Assembly: GCA_028564705.1 (NCBI GenBank)
Contig: JAPXFQ010001767.1
Coordinates: 310,001-374,000 of the forward strand
Direction: 5' to 3'
Source of the DNA: Apricaphanius iberus
Taxonomy: Eukaryota > Chordata > Actinopteri > Cyprinodontiformes > Aphaniidae
Length of the DNA: 64,000 nt
Shown piece after piece: positions 26,693 through 38,049 of the stretch. Under the pieces are notes generated by a model. That model was not told where the DNA came from and ran no database searches. It saw only the letters and a list, made by a program, of their open reading frames with translations. How positions within the stretch are numbered: position 1 is the stretch's first letter; the number at the start of each line of letters is the position of its first letter. Made by a program: the position numbers and the translations under genes.

Positions 26693-27169
26693 AAGTATTG
26701 GAGTTTTTGTTGTTGTTTGTTTTTGCATTTTTATCATCTATTCTAATCTAAAGTTTTATTTTTCGCAAATAAATGTTGCAACATCGTACGTTTATAATTA
26801 GTGCAACAACAAAAAATATTTTACAAGACTGGATGAATGATCGTGATTAATAATTGTGATTACAATATTGATCAAAATAATCGTGATTATTATTTTGTTC
26901 ATAATCGTGCAGCCCTAATCCACTCTAATGCTTAATTACAATGACGTCACTGCCGTGCTCCATCCCAGCTGTAGTCTGAGCAGGACTTTCTCTCTCGGTC
27001 GGTTAGACAGAACCTGTTAATCAACATCAACACGGTTCGCATTTAAGTGTTTCCAAATTGCACAAAGAAAATTACCAATTGGACTAAAAATTAAGCTTCC
27101 ACAGGCTCCCTTTCCGGAAACCTACGCAGACGACAGCTGCAATGACGGATAGCTGCGATATCTTGATTT

Positions 27170-28252
27170 TAGGGCCCGACCGATATGGATTTTTGGGGTC
27201 CAATACCGATATTAAACAATAGCAAAGGCCGATAGCTGATATAATGGCCGATAAATTCCAATAAAATTCTTTTTTTTTTTTTTGAAGGTACTGTAAGCTT
27301 AAACCCTGCCTTTTTGATTATCACAAATGTCTCCCTGGCCTATTCTGCACATTCTGTACATATTTTTCAGTATTTTTAATTATTTAGACATCTTTAAGTA
27401 TCGTGCTCTGTAGCACATTACAACCTGGTTATGCCGCTTTATCTGTATTTTTTATCTTAATAAAGGTACAGTTCTCTGTGCATAATGTATTTTTTTTTCT
27501 GGACTCTTAAATTGTGTTCTGTTCTTGCTTTTTCTGCTTTCTGTTACAAACTAATTTCTCCTTGTGGGACAATAAAGGATTTTTCTATTCTATTCTACAC
27601 ACCAACTAACAGTCCCAGTAACTCTCTGGATTCCAAATAATGTAAATAAGATTTATTTAGCAATCATTTTCAAAAACAACACAGAACACACAACGTTTGT
27701 TCAATGCACCAAGTGTGGACGCAGCTTATAATGCAGACAAACGTCTGCAGACATGAAGAACAAGACGGCTCTCTAACCCGTAGGGAATATCGGCGACAAA
27801 TTTTCACAGAAAGTAACAAACGGTGGTCAGAAATGTCACCAGATTTGTCGCGAGGCAATTTTTGGAAAAAAAAATTGCACCATTGAAACAGCGCACGTAA
27901 AACCGGGGGGAACAGAATATTTCAGGGGAACAGATTCTCGTACAACAACTGTTGTGGTTCATGACAGTAGATTTAAAATGGTGACAAAGTCGCTATTGAG
28001 GATGTACTGCTGTCACTCATACTTCAAGAAACCAACACGGATACTTTCAATAATTTTAATCGTCTGCAGAGTCGTTAAAGTCTGCACTCTGTATGCTGCT
28101 GCTACGGCAAAATTTTTTTAAGGAAAAGAAACATTTGATACATTATTTTATCTAACGCATCAGTTAAGATATGAACGTAACTTTTTCTACCGATAGCCGA
28201 TATCCATGACCCCCATATCAGCCGATAATATCAGCCGGCCGATATATCACTA
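27170..28252. mobile_element. Element E: TAGGGCCCGACCGATAT-type element inserted in B
   Basis: The left end reads TTAGGGCCCGACCGATATGG. The right end, reverse-complemented, reads TTAGTGATATATCGGCC, with shared GGCCGATA/CCGATAT sub-terminal motifs on both sides. Termini are imperfect and I found no clear 8-bp duplication. The interior holds a LINE-like tail at 27270-27600. Right after 28252 the sequence returns to element B ('ccattcataacaaaacattg'). Confidence 0.6.
27270..27600 (+). repeat. LINE-like 3' tail, copy 4 (inside element E)
   Basis: It ends 'ctccttgtgggacaataaaggatttttctattctattct', a standard fish LINE-type 3' end with ATTCT micro-repeats. It shares 'tatcgtgctctgtagcacat' and 'ggtacagttctctg' with the other three copies. 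If it is a retroposed tail, it adds another insertion level inside E. Confidence 0.55.
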
Positions 28253-28529
28253 ACCATTCATAACAAAACATTGGTCAAATGAAGGAGTTTTGTGGCAGAT
28301 ATTAAACTAATATACAATTGCAAATGGATGTAAACTTCTCCCCAAGGACTTCAAGTGGCTCCAATCTTGTTTGGTGAGTAAATGAATGTAACGCATGCTA
28401 AAAAATAAGGTCCAGGTTAAAAACAAAGGTACTTCCTGTTTAACTAACCAACATGAGAGCATTAGAACGGTATCAGCCCTGATACTAGTATCACATCCCT
28501 TGTGATGTCACAACCTCTTCTTGATTGTC

Positions 28530-29070
28530 TTAGTGATGTCAAGGGCTGGCTTTCTTCCAACTTCCTTCTCCTAAACGATGCAAAGACCTGAAGTAATTCT
28601 TTTTAAGTCAGGTTCTAGCTTCCCTCTCTTCCCATCTTAAACCTCCTGTCACAAACTTTGGTGTTAAGATGGATGTGGGATTAAACATGGACTCTCAGAT
28701 AAGTCAAATGGTTAAATCTTGTTTTTTCCCCATCTACGTTGCCTCGCTACACTAAAACCCATTCTGAGGAGGCGTCATTTTGAATCTCTCATCCATGCAT
28801 CCGTCAATTCGACTCAATAATTCTAATTCGATCCTATATGGATTCAATAAGCCCTGAACTGCCTGTCTAATACAAAGTGCTCCTGCCAGACTTCTGACTG
28901 GTGCTGATAGAAGGGATTATATTACCCCAGTCCTGACTGACCTCCACTGGCTACCTGTCCATTTTCGCATTAAATTTGGGATTTTATTGCTTGTTTTAAA
29001 AGCTCTCCATGGCTTGGCCCCAACCTATCTCACTGAGCTGATCAGTTATTACACCCTTGGCTGATCTTTG
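28530..29070 (+). pseudogene. L2/CR1- or Rex1-like LINE remnant, C-terminal reverse transcriptase
   Basis: Translated piecewise on the plus strand, the stretch reads like the end of a LINE reverse transcriptase. Recognisable pieces are 'NLGVKMD', then 'CLIQSAPARLLTGADRRDYI', 'TPVLTDLHWLPVHFRIKFGI' and 'LLLVLKALHGLAPTYLTELI'. The 'RLLTG....DHITPVL..LHWLPV..RI.FKILL...K.L.G.AP.YL' pattern is typical of L2/CR1-clade and Rex1 elements. Frameshifts and stops interrupt it. The catalytic palm is missing, so it is a 5'-truncated dead copy. Confidence 0.75.
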
Positions 29071-30058
29071 GGGTCAGCTGACCTCCAGCTTTTGCGGGTA
29101 CCTAGAGTCCAGACTGGAAGCTGGAGAGATCGTTTTATGTGAGTGTGATTTTGTACAAATAACTTCATTAACATGTTTTGCATTGTTATAACTTAAAAAG
29201 TGGCAGAATACGTCTTATTTAAAAAAGGCTGAAACCTTTCCTTAAGATCGGTAAGAGAAACTTGTGGATGGAAGGCAGTGAGAAGCATCTCACTGAAGGA
29301 GGGTGAGTTGTCCTAACTTTTTCTCTTCTAGAAAACACATTTCTGTTTATTTCTCATGTTTAATGAACCAAACAAGGTTAATTCCTTTAATTCTGACTGC
29401 AATAAATGAAAATAAATTAGAAATCAACATCTGAACTGAACATTAATCGGATTGCACAACTTTTTTTCCATAAAAAGTGCCCCGATCGTTCAGGATAACT
29501 ATAGATGATGAATAATGATGATTCCCTTGATAGTATTTTTGGATTTGAGCCGATCTGCAGCAACAGATGGCGCCGGGCCTTCGACTTGCGCCTCTGAGAG
29601 ACACTGAGTCACCTCAGAGCGACACATCAGTAATGGACACAAGGAAAGACGAAGGTCTGGAAAAACAAACACTGTTGCAAAGACAAACAAATGACACAAG
29701 GTGAACAACATGGTGGCTATGCTATCTCCATGGAAACATGTCGCTATTGGAAAATTTAGAAATGAAGCCAGCCGGTCACGAGGAGGAAATGAGCGGGTTA
29801 GTTTGTCCTAAGCTGTTGGGTCGACATTAGAAAACGTCTGCAGCTGAATCACACGTCTATGAACCGTAACTATCTGAAACACAAACATACAACCACGTGC
29901 TTCACCATTTGTTTTTGCCGTTTTGCCTCTTTTTTTAGCTTTCACTGCACAGACCGACACTGTAGCTGTTCAGTCGAACCCATAGGGAAAAGTGTGCAGG
30001 TTGAAATGAGGCAACACGTGCTTAAACGAAACAGTGCAGAGTGTGTTTAATAACTTAC

Positions 30059-30158
30059 AACATGAAATCCTGTTCCCAGCAGGGCTGGTCCCCACGCACA
30101 GTGATAGTCGTGCTCTTAACATTCTGGACCTTCAGTGTCACGTACGTGTTGAACTTGT
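30059..30158 (-). CDS. unc13b: unc13b exon 3, first beta strands of C2A
   Basis: This 100 bp exon lies between acceptor CTTTCAG and donor GTAAGTT. With the preceding G it encodes [20 protein letters not shown], then [13 protein letters not shown] plus two bases of Phe. These strings are diagnostic of the Munc13 C2A domain. 'DKFNTY' and 'VRGDQP' match UNC13B as I remember it, where UNC13A has 'EKFNTY' and 'VRGSQP'. Phase 1 in and phase 2 out fit exons 2 and 4. Confidence 0.95.
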
Positions 30159-30419
30159 CTGAAAGGAAAGAGAACAGTAAACAATCAAATATTCCTATGT
30201 TTGATGGGGAAGACAGTTGTCCTGCAATCGGAAAAGTTTGTCAGTTTGATATGGTGCAAATTAGCTGACAAATGTCCATCAATCTTTAAATAAATGAATG
30301 GATGAAGGGTTTGAATGACTGGTTAAATGTGCCTCTAGCGGGGAGAATAACTAGCAAAGTCCAATATTAACAGTCTACTGTTAAAGTGAAATGGACAGAT
30401 GAACAAATGAATGAGTCAT

Positions 30420-31000
30420 GGATGCATGGCTGGATGGATGGAGAGACGGACAGAAGGATGGATGGATGGATAGATGGACGGATTGATTATTGGATGGATG
30501 GATGGATGGATAAACAAATGAACAGATGAACATATGAATGGTTGATGGATGGACGAATGGACAGATGGAAAGTTGGATCGATGGATTGACGGATGGATAG
30601 ACGGTTTGATTATTGGATGGATGGATGGATGGATGGACGGACAGACGGACAGAAGGATGGATGGATGGATAGACGGATTGATTATTGGATGGATGGATGA
30701 ATTGATCATTGGATGGATGGATGTATGGATGGATAGACAAATGAACAGATTAACATATGAATGGTTGATGGATAGACGGATGGACAGATGGATAGTAGGA
30801 TGGGTGGACGGACGGACAGAAGGATGGATTGACGGATGGATGGATGGATGGATGGAAAAACAAATGAACAGATGAACATATGAATGGTTGATGGATGCAT
30901 GGACGGATGGATAGATGGATGGACGGACAGAAGAATGAATTGACGGATGGATGAACGGTTAAGAGATGGACAGATGGACAGAGGAGCAAATTGAAGGATG
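30420..31000 (+). repeat. TGGA (GGAT) minisatellite, 0.6 kb
   Basis: Degenerate arrays of 'tggatggatgga' are interspersed with longer recurring blocks such as 'acaaatgaacagatgaaca' and 'tatgaatggttgatgg'. All overlapping ORFs on both strands (Met-Asp-Gly-Trp or Ile-His-Pro-Ser repeats) are artefacts of the 4-bp period. Confidence 0.95.
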
Positions 31001-32880
31001 GATACTATGGGATATGGAATACAGTCTAGAAATCCAGATACTTCTCCAAATCCCACACACTTCCTGATTTTTCCCGACTGCCTGAGAACACTCAGCATTA
31101 ACAGAGATGCACCGATGATCAGAATCGAGTGATTTTCTGACTGACATGGCGTTACTGGTAACCAGTCGGAAACTCAAATATCCATTATTTTCCAGGCAGA
31201 AAACGCAGCACACCAGAGCACCATCAAGGCGGACCGCCAACACCTTCAGTGAGGAACGTTCACATCATGAGTTGGGAGACACAAAGGGCTGTTCAGGAAG
31301 AAGTTTCTACAGTATGCTGAGAGAGAGCAGGACTTTCAGTGGATACCAGGAAGGCCGGAGGACTCCACACACGTCTGGTTGGTCATAACTTTTCAAAAAC
31401 CAGAGATCAGAAACTAGCTACAGGATTCTGATAGATGCATCAGATTAATCGGCCGTGATAAACGATGTGAGGCATCAGGTCACTTCTTTAAATCACCGTC
31501 AACAACAGCTTCAAGGTAACTGAGGGCTGAAGTGAAAGGATTTGTCTGGTTGCAAAGGATCAGCAGTTCCAGTGAGAGTGAAAGCAGATAAATCTCCTCC
31601 CCATTACCATGCCAAGCCAAGCCAGGCCAGCACATTGACCCCGGTAATCTCCAGTGAGAGCCATCCTCGTACATCAATTTACAACCTCCTAATGCTTAGC
31701 ATGCATCTCTTAGACACTCAGGTCTGCTTTCTACTATAACCAGACCTTATTGTAGGAAATGGAAGGAATAAAAATACAGTTTGTTACCATTTAGGCTTGT
31801 TTTCTGGTAAGTAATGACGCAAAAGTGACCCTTGACCTGTCGATGTTGCAAATAAAGGTCTCCGTCAGTCCTTATACCAGTCAGAACTCCGAAATGCTAA
31901 AATTCACCAGAGTCAAAGATGGAAGGGTCAGATTAATTGTCTGAAAGGGTACACTTCAGAGTGCAATTCTTTAAGTATATTCCTTTAAGCAGAGCCCGGT
32001 GCAAATGATGACCACTGCAACTTGCCAATTAAACACGAGCTCAAGAGTCGGGTCTGTATTTTCACACCAGGAGAAGCCTATCAGCGTCCTGTCAGTCAGC
32101 GGTGACGGACACGGGAGCTGCAGCAGCTGTTTGCTGTATGTGTGGGGGAGGGGTGGGCGAGATTAGTCGGCCTGTGTCACCACCGCCGGCTTTTCATTTC
32201 CTGCAACAGGGCGAGGGAGGCGGCAACACGTGTCTGCCGATGTGCTTCAGTTACTCTTCCAGTGGAGCACACACGGGCGGTGCTCATTTCCTACTACTCA
32301 CCGCTGTGACAGTAAACATGTGGACGCCTCCAGATGGGAGCTGATAAAGGAGCAGGATTATCAAATAACAAAGTGGCACTTGAACTCTACCGTCAAAATA
32401 TGTACAGTTTTATTAAAAAGTGTGTCCCCTTCCTGATGTCTTTTTTTTTTTTTCACAATTGTCACATTAATGTTTCAGATCATTAAACAATTTTACTTAT
32501 TTTTAGAGTATATCTAAAATATTCCACAGAAAATGCAACCTGGAAAGCTGGACTACTTACATGCAATGCTACTTGATGAACTATTCCTTTTCCCTGTCCC
32601 TTTCCTTGACTAGAGCATGATAAGAGATAATGAAGACTGTAGATGTTAGCTTCTGCTGAAGTGCTAAGATGCATAATAAGGTGTATTTGGTGTTTGAACT
32701 ATTAAAATAAGCAGCTATAATCTTTTTTTAGAGGGGGTCTCAAGTATTTCTGGGCAGCTGGGGCCCCTGACCATGGAGTGTCATTTGTAAAGTTGCAAAG
32801 TCAAAAGTAATATTTTAGGCTATTTAGCGTCTCTAAAAAAATGGAATTAATTTTTCAAAGTCATGTTCGTGTACATTTTA
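31001..32880 (-). other. unc13b: unc13b intron 2, 31.0-32.9 kb, little recognised
   Basis: Intronic DNA. A hAT-terminus-like 'gagatgcaccgatgatcaga' sits at 31104-31123 without a paired end that I could find. No exon or RNA gene is visible. Confidence 0.45.
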
Positions 32881-32899
32881 TTTATTCATTTATAAATGT

Positions 32900-33470
32900 C
32901 TTGGTTTCAAACTATAAATTTAACTGGCAAGCAAAATATTTTGTTTGTTAATATTTTGCTTCCTACAAAATATTTAGTTAGCAAGCTAAATAATTAGCTT
33001 AAAACTAAATATCTAGCTAGCAAGCTAAATACTGACAGTAAATATTTTGATAACATAATTTGGCTAACTGAATATTTAGCGTCAAACTCAACAATAAGCT
33101 CAGTGCTAAACATTAACAAAAATTAACAGTAATATTTTAGGTAATTTAGCATCTTAGCAAAAAGGGTTCATTTTTAAAAGTCATATTAGTGTCCATGTTT
33201 TTTTATTTATTTATAAATGTCCCAGTTTGAAACTACATATTCAATTAGCAAGCTAAAGCTTTAGCTTCAAACAAAATATTTAGCCGAGCTTCAAACTAAA
33301 CATTCAGCTAGCAAGCTAAATACTTGGATTTGGAACAAAATATTTGTCTAGTAAGCTAAATATTTAGTTTGAAGCAAATTATTTGGCTAGCAAGCTAAAC
33401 TGGTTAGCTAAATTCTTAGCTTTGAACTAAATATTAAATCAAAAAGCTTAATATTTAGAGCATAAATATG
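32900..33470. repeat. degenerate TAGC/AAATATTTAG tandem tract, third locus
   Basis: Repeated units such as 'tagctagcaagctaaatact' and 'agcaagctaaagctttagct' match the tracts around 13.2 and 15.0 kb. A doubled segment ('attatttatttataaatgtc') occurs at about 32880 and 33205. No fold-back arms were seen here. Confidence 0.55.
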
Positions 33471-33875
33471 CTATAAGACCAGGGAAACCTCGATTCCCAA
33501 TGGCAGTACATTATAAATATCTTACCCACGGGAGTTGTTATAAGCTTAAAATTTTAGAACATATTAAAGTTTCCATCAGAGGAGGAGATAAATTTAAGTA
33601 ACTGTTACAAAGAGACTCTTACTGGATTTGAAATTGAAAGCTACACAATATCCAGGTTTAAATAGAGAACTTGACTTTTCTGCTTACTTTTAAATGTTTG
33701 AATTCAATTTTTTTATATGTCTTTTGAAAATGGTATATAAATATTGTTAGTAAAATATATAGCAGCACCTCCCCCTGGTTGTTAAGATGAACATGTGACT
33801 TCACAACAGTCTGATTAGAACAGCTGTTACAAATCTTCTGTTCTGCCCTGAAGAAGGCCCTACAACTGAAATGTA

Positions 33876-34566
33876 TGGGGAGCCGAAGTCTGTCGGCCCG
33901 TGGGTCCCCAAACCGAAAAAATAATGAATGGAAATCAATGGAGCGATAAAAGTTTTTTTCTGGTCCGCTTTGTCTTACGTCCTGAATCACACATATGTTG
34001 TAATTCAATTTCAATGAAAGCTAATGATGTACATTGCTATTGTGTTTGTCCAGTGATTTGGGATTTATTTGATTGTAAAAATTAGACAAAATTAGAAAAA
34101 TCAGAAGTCAGAAGTCGCATATATGACGTAATTTTGCTAACTGGAGCTAGCACTAGCTATAGCACGTAAAACACTCACCTAGAGCTTGTAGAGCTTCTCC
34201 TCCATGCTGGCTCTCACTCCACCGACTGCTTTACCTCCGACATAGCTGCTACTTTCCACATGGTCAGATTTATAGAGGTTTTCTCAGTGTTTGATTCTCC
34301 TTTCTTCGGCCTGGATGCTACGGCCATCACTCTCCTTCTTCTTCTGCAGTTGTAGACTGCTAAGCGTTTTTACACAAAACCTAAAGAAACTTTTACCTCC
34401 GGTCCAAATTAGTTTTTAAAATTCATGGACATCATACGTTCGAACCACGGCGCATTTCAAACTGGATCAGAAAATAACTTTTATCGCTCCATTGACTCTC
34501 ATTCAGTTTTTTGGGCATTTGGGGACCCATGGACCGGAAGTAGAAGGGCGTGACTTAGGCTCCCCA
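33876..34566. mobile_element. TA-flanked MITE with TGGGGAGCC termini
   Basis: The 691 bp element is flanked by TA at 33874-33875 and 34567-34568. It begins TGGGGAGCC and ends GGCTCCCCA. Sub-terminal blocks are shared inverted in both arms: GGGTCCCCAAA, then CAATGGAGCGATAAAAGTT. No transposase is present. The TA duplication suggests mobilisation by a Tc1/mariner-type enzyme or another TA-specific one. Confidence 0.8.
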
Positions 34567-34968
34567 TAGGGATGTTTTTACTTTTATAGCCATGGAATAA
34601 TAAAGGCTTTTTTATCTTTTTGATCCTCATGAGTGCCTCGTTCCACCCATTTTTTCATCAATTTACTATGGATCCCTAGACTGACAAGAACCGGAGGAAT
34701 CCACAATGAGGTCATACCAAAGCAGGACCATTTTTTTGTCCATTAATACTGAACATTGTTCGTGTCACCTCTTTATCATTATTTATTTTCCTTCCAAAAA
34801 GGTCCAACACTTCAGCTGAAAACCTAGGAACAGCAGCGATGCAGCAGGAGAAAGAGTTTTTATAGAGGTTTGAAGAGTTTATTGCAGTTAATTCCTGACT
34901 GTATAACTTTACAAATAGCACTCCATACATAACCGCTGCGAATACCAGGTATCTACTACAATGCATTG

Positions 34969-35788
34969 TGGTGCACTCACACCGCAGGCTTTATCAGCGT
35001 CAGGCAAAGCTCACAAAGCATCTAGTTTGACGCTTGACGCTATGTTGAAGCTTGCAAAGTCTGCCACTTCTGAGCAAAAAAGAGCGCATAGGCGGGGCTT
35101 CTTCTGTTGCTGTACGTTCTGAACTATGGCGGATTTTATTGAGAGAGTGGCTTGGCTTTATTTTCTAAATAAAGATAGACAACGTCAACTTCGGCAACAT
35201 AAGCGGCGTTTGTGGATACACCCTATTCTACGGATGCGTTCTGAGTTTGGGGAGTTTGACCATTTGCTCCAGGAGCTACGTATGGATGAGGTTCGCTTTC
35301 AGCGGTACTTCCGTATGTCCCGCGCCTAATTTGACGACCTCCTCGGCCGCATCGGAGCTCAAATCTCCTACCAGGACACCAACTACAGGCGCTCTATTCC
35401 TCTCGAAGAGCGCCTGTCCATCTGTCTTCGGTAAGTGTTATTAATGATTTTTTAAATCTGCGTTTTCTAGACTTAAAATGTAGGTTTTTCCTGCTCCCGC
35501 TACATTCAAAATACGTGTAGTGACATCACTACAATTATAAACTCTGATTGGTTAACGGGCCGCTTCAGGGCCGTCAGCACCGTCAAAAGTTCAACTAGCT
35601 GAACTTCTGCGCTGCTGGCTTTATGAGCTTTGAAGTATGAAAAGCAGAAAAAGCTTGAAAAGTTGACGGAGCCAAAGCTCACAAAGTGCCGCAGAGACCG
35701 TGACGCTCCTCCAACGGCCTCCGCCGTAGACTTAACATGTAATCAAAACGTCGCTGACGCTGACAAAGTCCTTGGTCTGAATGCAACA
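34969..35788 (+). mobile_element. short PIF/Harbinger-like element
   Basis: The left end 'tggtgcactcacaccgcagg' and the reverse complement of the right end, 'tgttgcattcagaccaagga', align as imperfect terminal inverted repeats. Both continue into '(c)tttatcagcgtcag' / '(c)tttgtcagcgtcag'. The element is only about 0.8 kb and holds one N-terminal transposase fragment. The expected 3-bp duplication is not clear. Confidence 0.65.
35126..35437 (+). pseudogene. Harbinger transposase fragment, N-terminal
   Basis: The frame encodes WIHPILRMRSEFGEFDHLLQ, ELRMDEVRFQRYFRMSRA, a stop, and then in the same frame FDDLLGRIGAQ, QDTNYRRSIPLEERLSICLR. The 'FG.F..LL.EL..D..RF..YFRMS...FD.LL..I.......DTNYR..I...ERL.ICLRFLA' pattern is the N-terminal segment of PIF/Harbinger (HARBI1-like) transposases. 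An in-frame TAA at 35327-35329 and the loss of the whole DDE nuclease domain make it non-functional. Confidence 0.8.
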
Positions 35789-37720
35789 TTAGACAGTTGG
35801 TTCAAATGCATAGATTAAGGGCTAAACTCATGTTGTTAGGGCTACAGAGTCCTTTGCTCGGGATTGGCCCCATTTATGCACACGCTATCCACCTTTAGGT
35901 CTTTGGGAAGCAATAGGATGTTTCTCTGAACCCGTGACTGCACTAAACAAAGATTATCCTGGTTGCCAGGGTAACATCCTTAAACATTTACCTTGCACGA
36001 CCGTATTCAACAGTGGACACATAGGTAAACTGAAATAATAATAGGAGGAAGCTCCAGACAACACTTTGCTCAAAGGAAAGCATGAAAAAGTTCCTTCTGA
36101 AAGTAACCAGACAGGCCTCAACAGCCAACAAACCATGAGTGACAGAACATAAACCTAATTAGTGTCTGAAGCAGACTGTAGCAACAAAGCGCAGGCATTG
36201 ATGCAGAGGAGCCTGGGGGACGCTCAAGTCTTTCCGTAATTAGATATCTCATGCCTTGTGCCTCACTTGGGTCGACTCCAGCGAATACCAGATAAGGGAC
36301 GAGGATGTATGGATTAGATAAGAGCCGTTTAGTGGCTGTGGGCCTTTTTTACAGCAGGTGCTGTCCACTATTTAGCTGATGCAATCTGCTCTGTTGAGGA
36401 GGAAGCAGCAAAAACCACCTGGAAAAAGTCCTAAATGTGCATCTGAACAGTGGTAGTAGCAGCAGCCGTGCTGAAGCTGACTCCGTAATCTACCAGTAAT
36501 CACTTTAAATAACCAAAATACTCAATGTCCCCTCTAAAAATGCTAATAACTGCCTCAAATATACCTTGATATGCATTAATACGCACAGTGGAAATTGTTT
36601 TAATCTACTTTAAAAGCTAACCTCTTTTCTTCTTTATCTCCGGTTTAGGGGTCGGAGCCAGTCAGCATCAAGGAAAATAAACTGCACCTCTAGATTGGCT
36701 ACTTTGCAAATGTCAGCCAATAAAGTGTTGATTGGTGAATTTTCTCTGAACAATTGGGTGGAAAGTTCCACCCAATTATTGAAAATATCCAAGCGTATTG
36801 AAAGGCAACTATGTGGGGGTCATCTGAACTCTCAGTGAAAGGTTTTACCTCCTACATGAAGCCGCTAAAAGAGCTACTACTGCTGTTAACTCCTAGCTTT
36901 TGTTTATCTAGAAAGTTCTCCTGTATCAGTGCTGCTGGGTTTTTGTTGTGTATGCTGTCTTCTCAAACCCCTGAGTCAGGTGACTGACTGATTTTATAAC
37001 CAGAGTTAAATGTATATAATTGACTTTGAATCTGTCCATATGACTGGACAGAAAAGACAACATATATATGTTTACATTGTGATTAATTTTTTTTTTTGGG
37101 GATTGGAATTTGTGGGGGGGAATTGGAGCCAATAGATAAACTGTATAGAATTTGATTAAAAAATAAACAGACAGTCACTGAGATCCAAATGTGCCACAGT
37201 AAAATAAAAACAAATTGATCTGTCAATAATAGTTTAAATGTGGCAAAAATATGTTATTACCATTTCAATAATTACATGTAAAAAACATAAGGAATTATTT
37301 TTATTCTGATCTAAACCCATATGTAATCTTAGTATTAATTGTGTATTTGCTATGTCCCAAAAAAGCCAAAAAAATAATACATTAAGAAATACAAAAATAT
37401 TATTTTTGGACTTCTTAATGAGGTTCCAGAATATATTTAATAATAAAATAAATAAATCCCTAATTATTTACACATGTCAATATTTTCAAAGGCAAATTTA
37501 AGTTTTTTGTTTTTTTTTAAAAGTGCCTAAAAATTATAAAAATGAATAACCACTTTAGATCACTCAAAAATAATTAGCACGTTTCTGGCACTGCCCATAG
37601 GCTTTGATGTATAAGGTTGATGTCAACAATTCATGTCTTGCTGCTTAAGACCAGATTTATACATATTTGTTTTATCAGCACTATGATAACTAATTAAAGT
37701 TTAAACAAATTATTTATGTG
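35789..37720 (-). other. unc13b: unc13b intron 2, 35.8-37.7 kb, nothing recognised
   Basis: AT-rich intronic DNA. No exon, RNA gene or clear transposon terminus was seen. Confidence 0.45.
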
Positions 37721-37727
37721 TTTATGA

Positions 37728-38049
37728 TACTGGTACTGATACTGGCCAATACCGTCCCGGTAAATTAACCGATACTATGACCTGATACTTAAAATGTGGA
37801 AACTTACAGAACATTTTTATTTTTCACTTTAAATTTAGGTTTTGTGATCATTTTTATGAATATTTTATTTTTTATCTAATTCACCTTCATATATTGTAAC
37901 AATCAGAGAAGAAAATAAAACCCGTCTTCCAATTCAATGCATTTTTTGTGTGGTATAAGTATCGTATTGGTACTCGGTATCGGCATGTACTCTGATCCAA
38001 GTATCGGTATCGTATCGGTTTGAAAAAAGTGGTGTCACTGCATCCCTAG
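37728..38049. mobile_element. TAGGGATG / GTATCG hAT-like MITE copy
   Basis: It has 'atactggtactgatactggccaataccg' on the left. On the right it has 'agtatcggtatcgtatcggtttgaaaaaagtggtgtcactgcatccctag'. The right end is the inverted match of the left end of element A (TAGGGATGCAACAATACCACTTTTTTCAAACCG). Confidence 0.65.

Noticed and set aside
30381..31098. Open frames on both strands over the 30.4-31.0 kb TGGA array
   Set aside because: They have the same cause: a 4-bp repeat with no stop in the main unit. No splice or domain evidence supports them.
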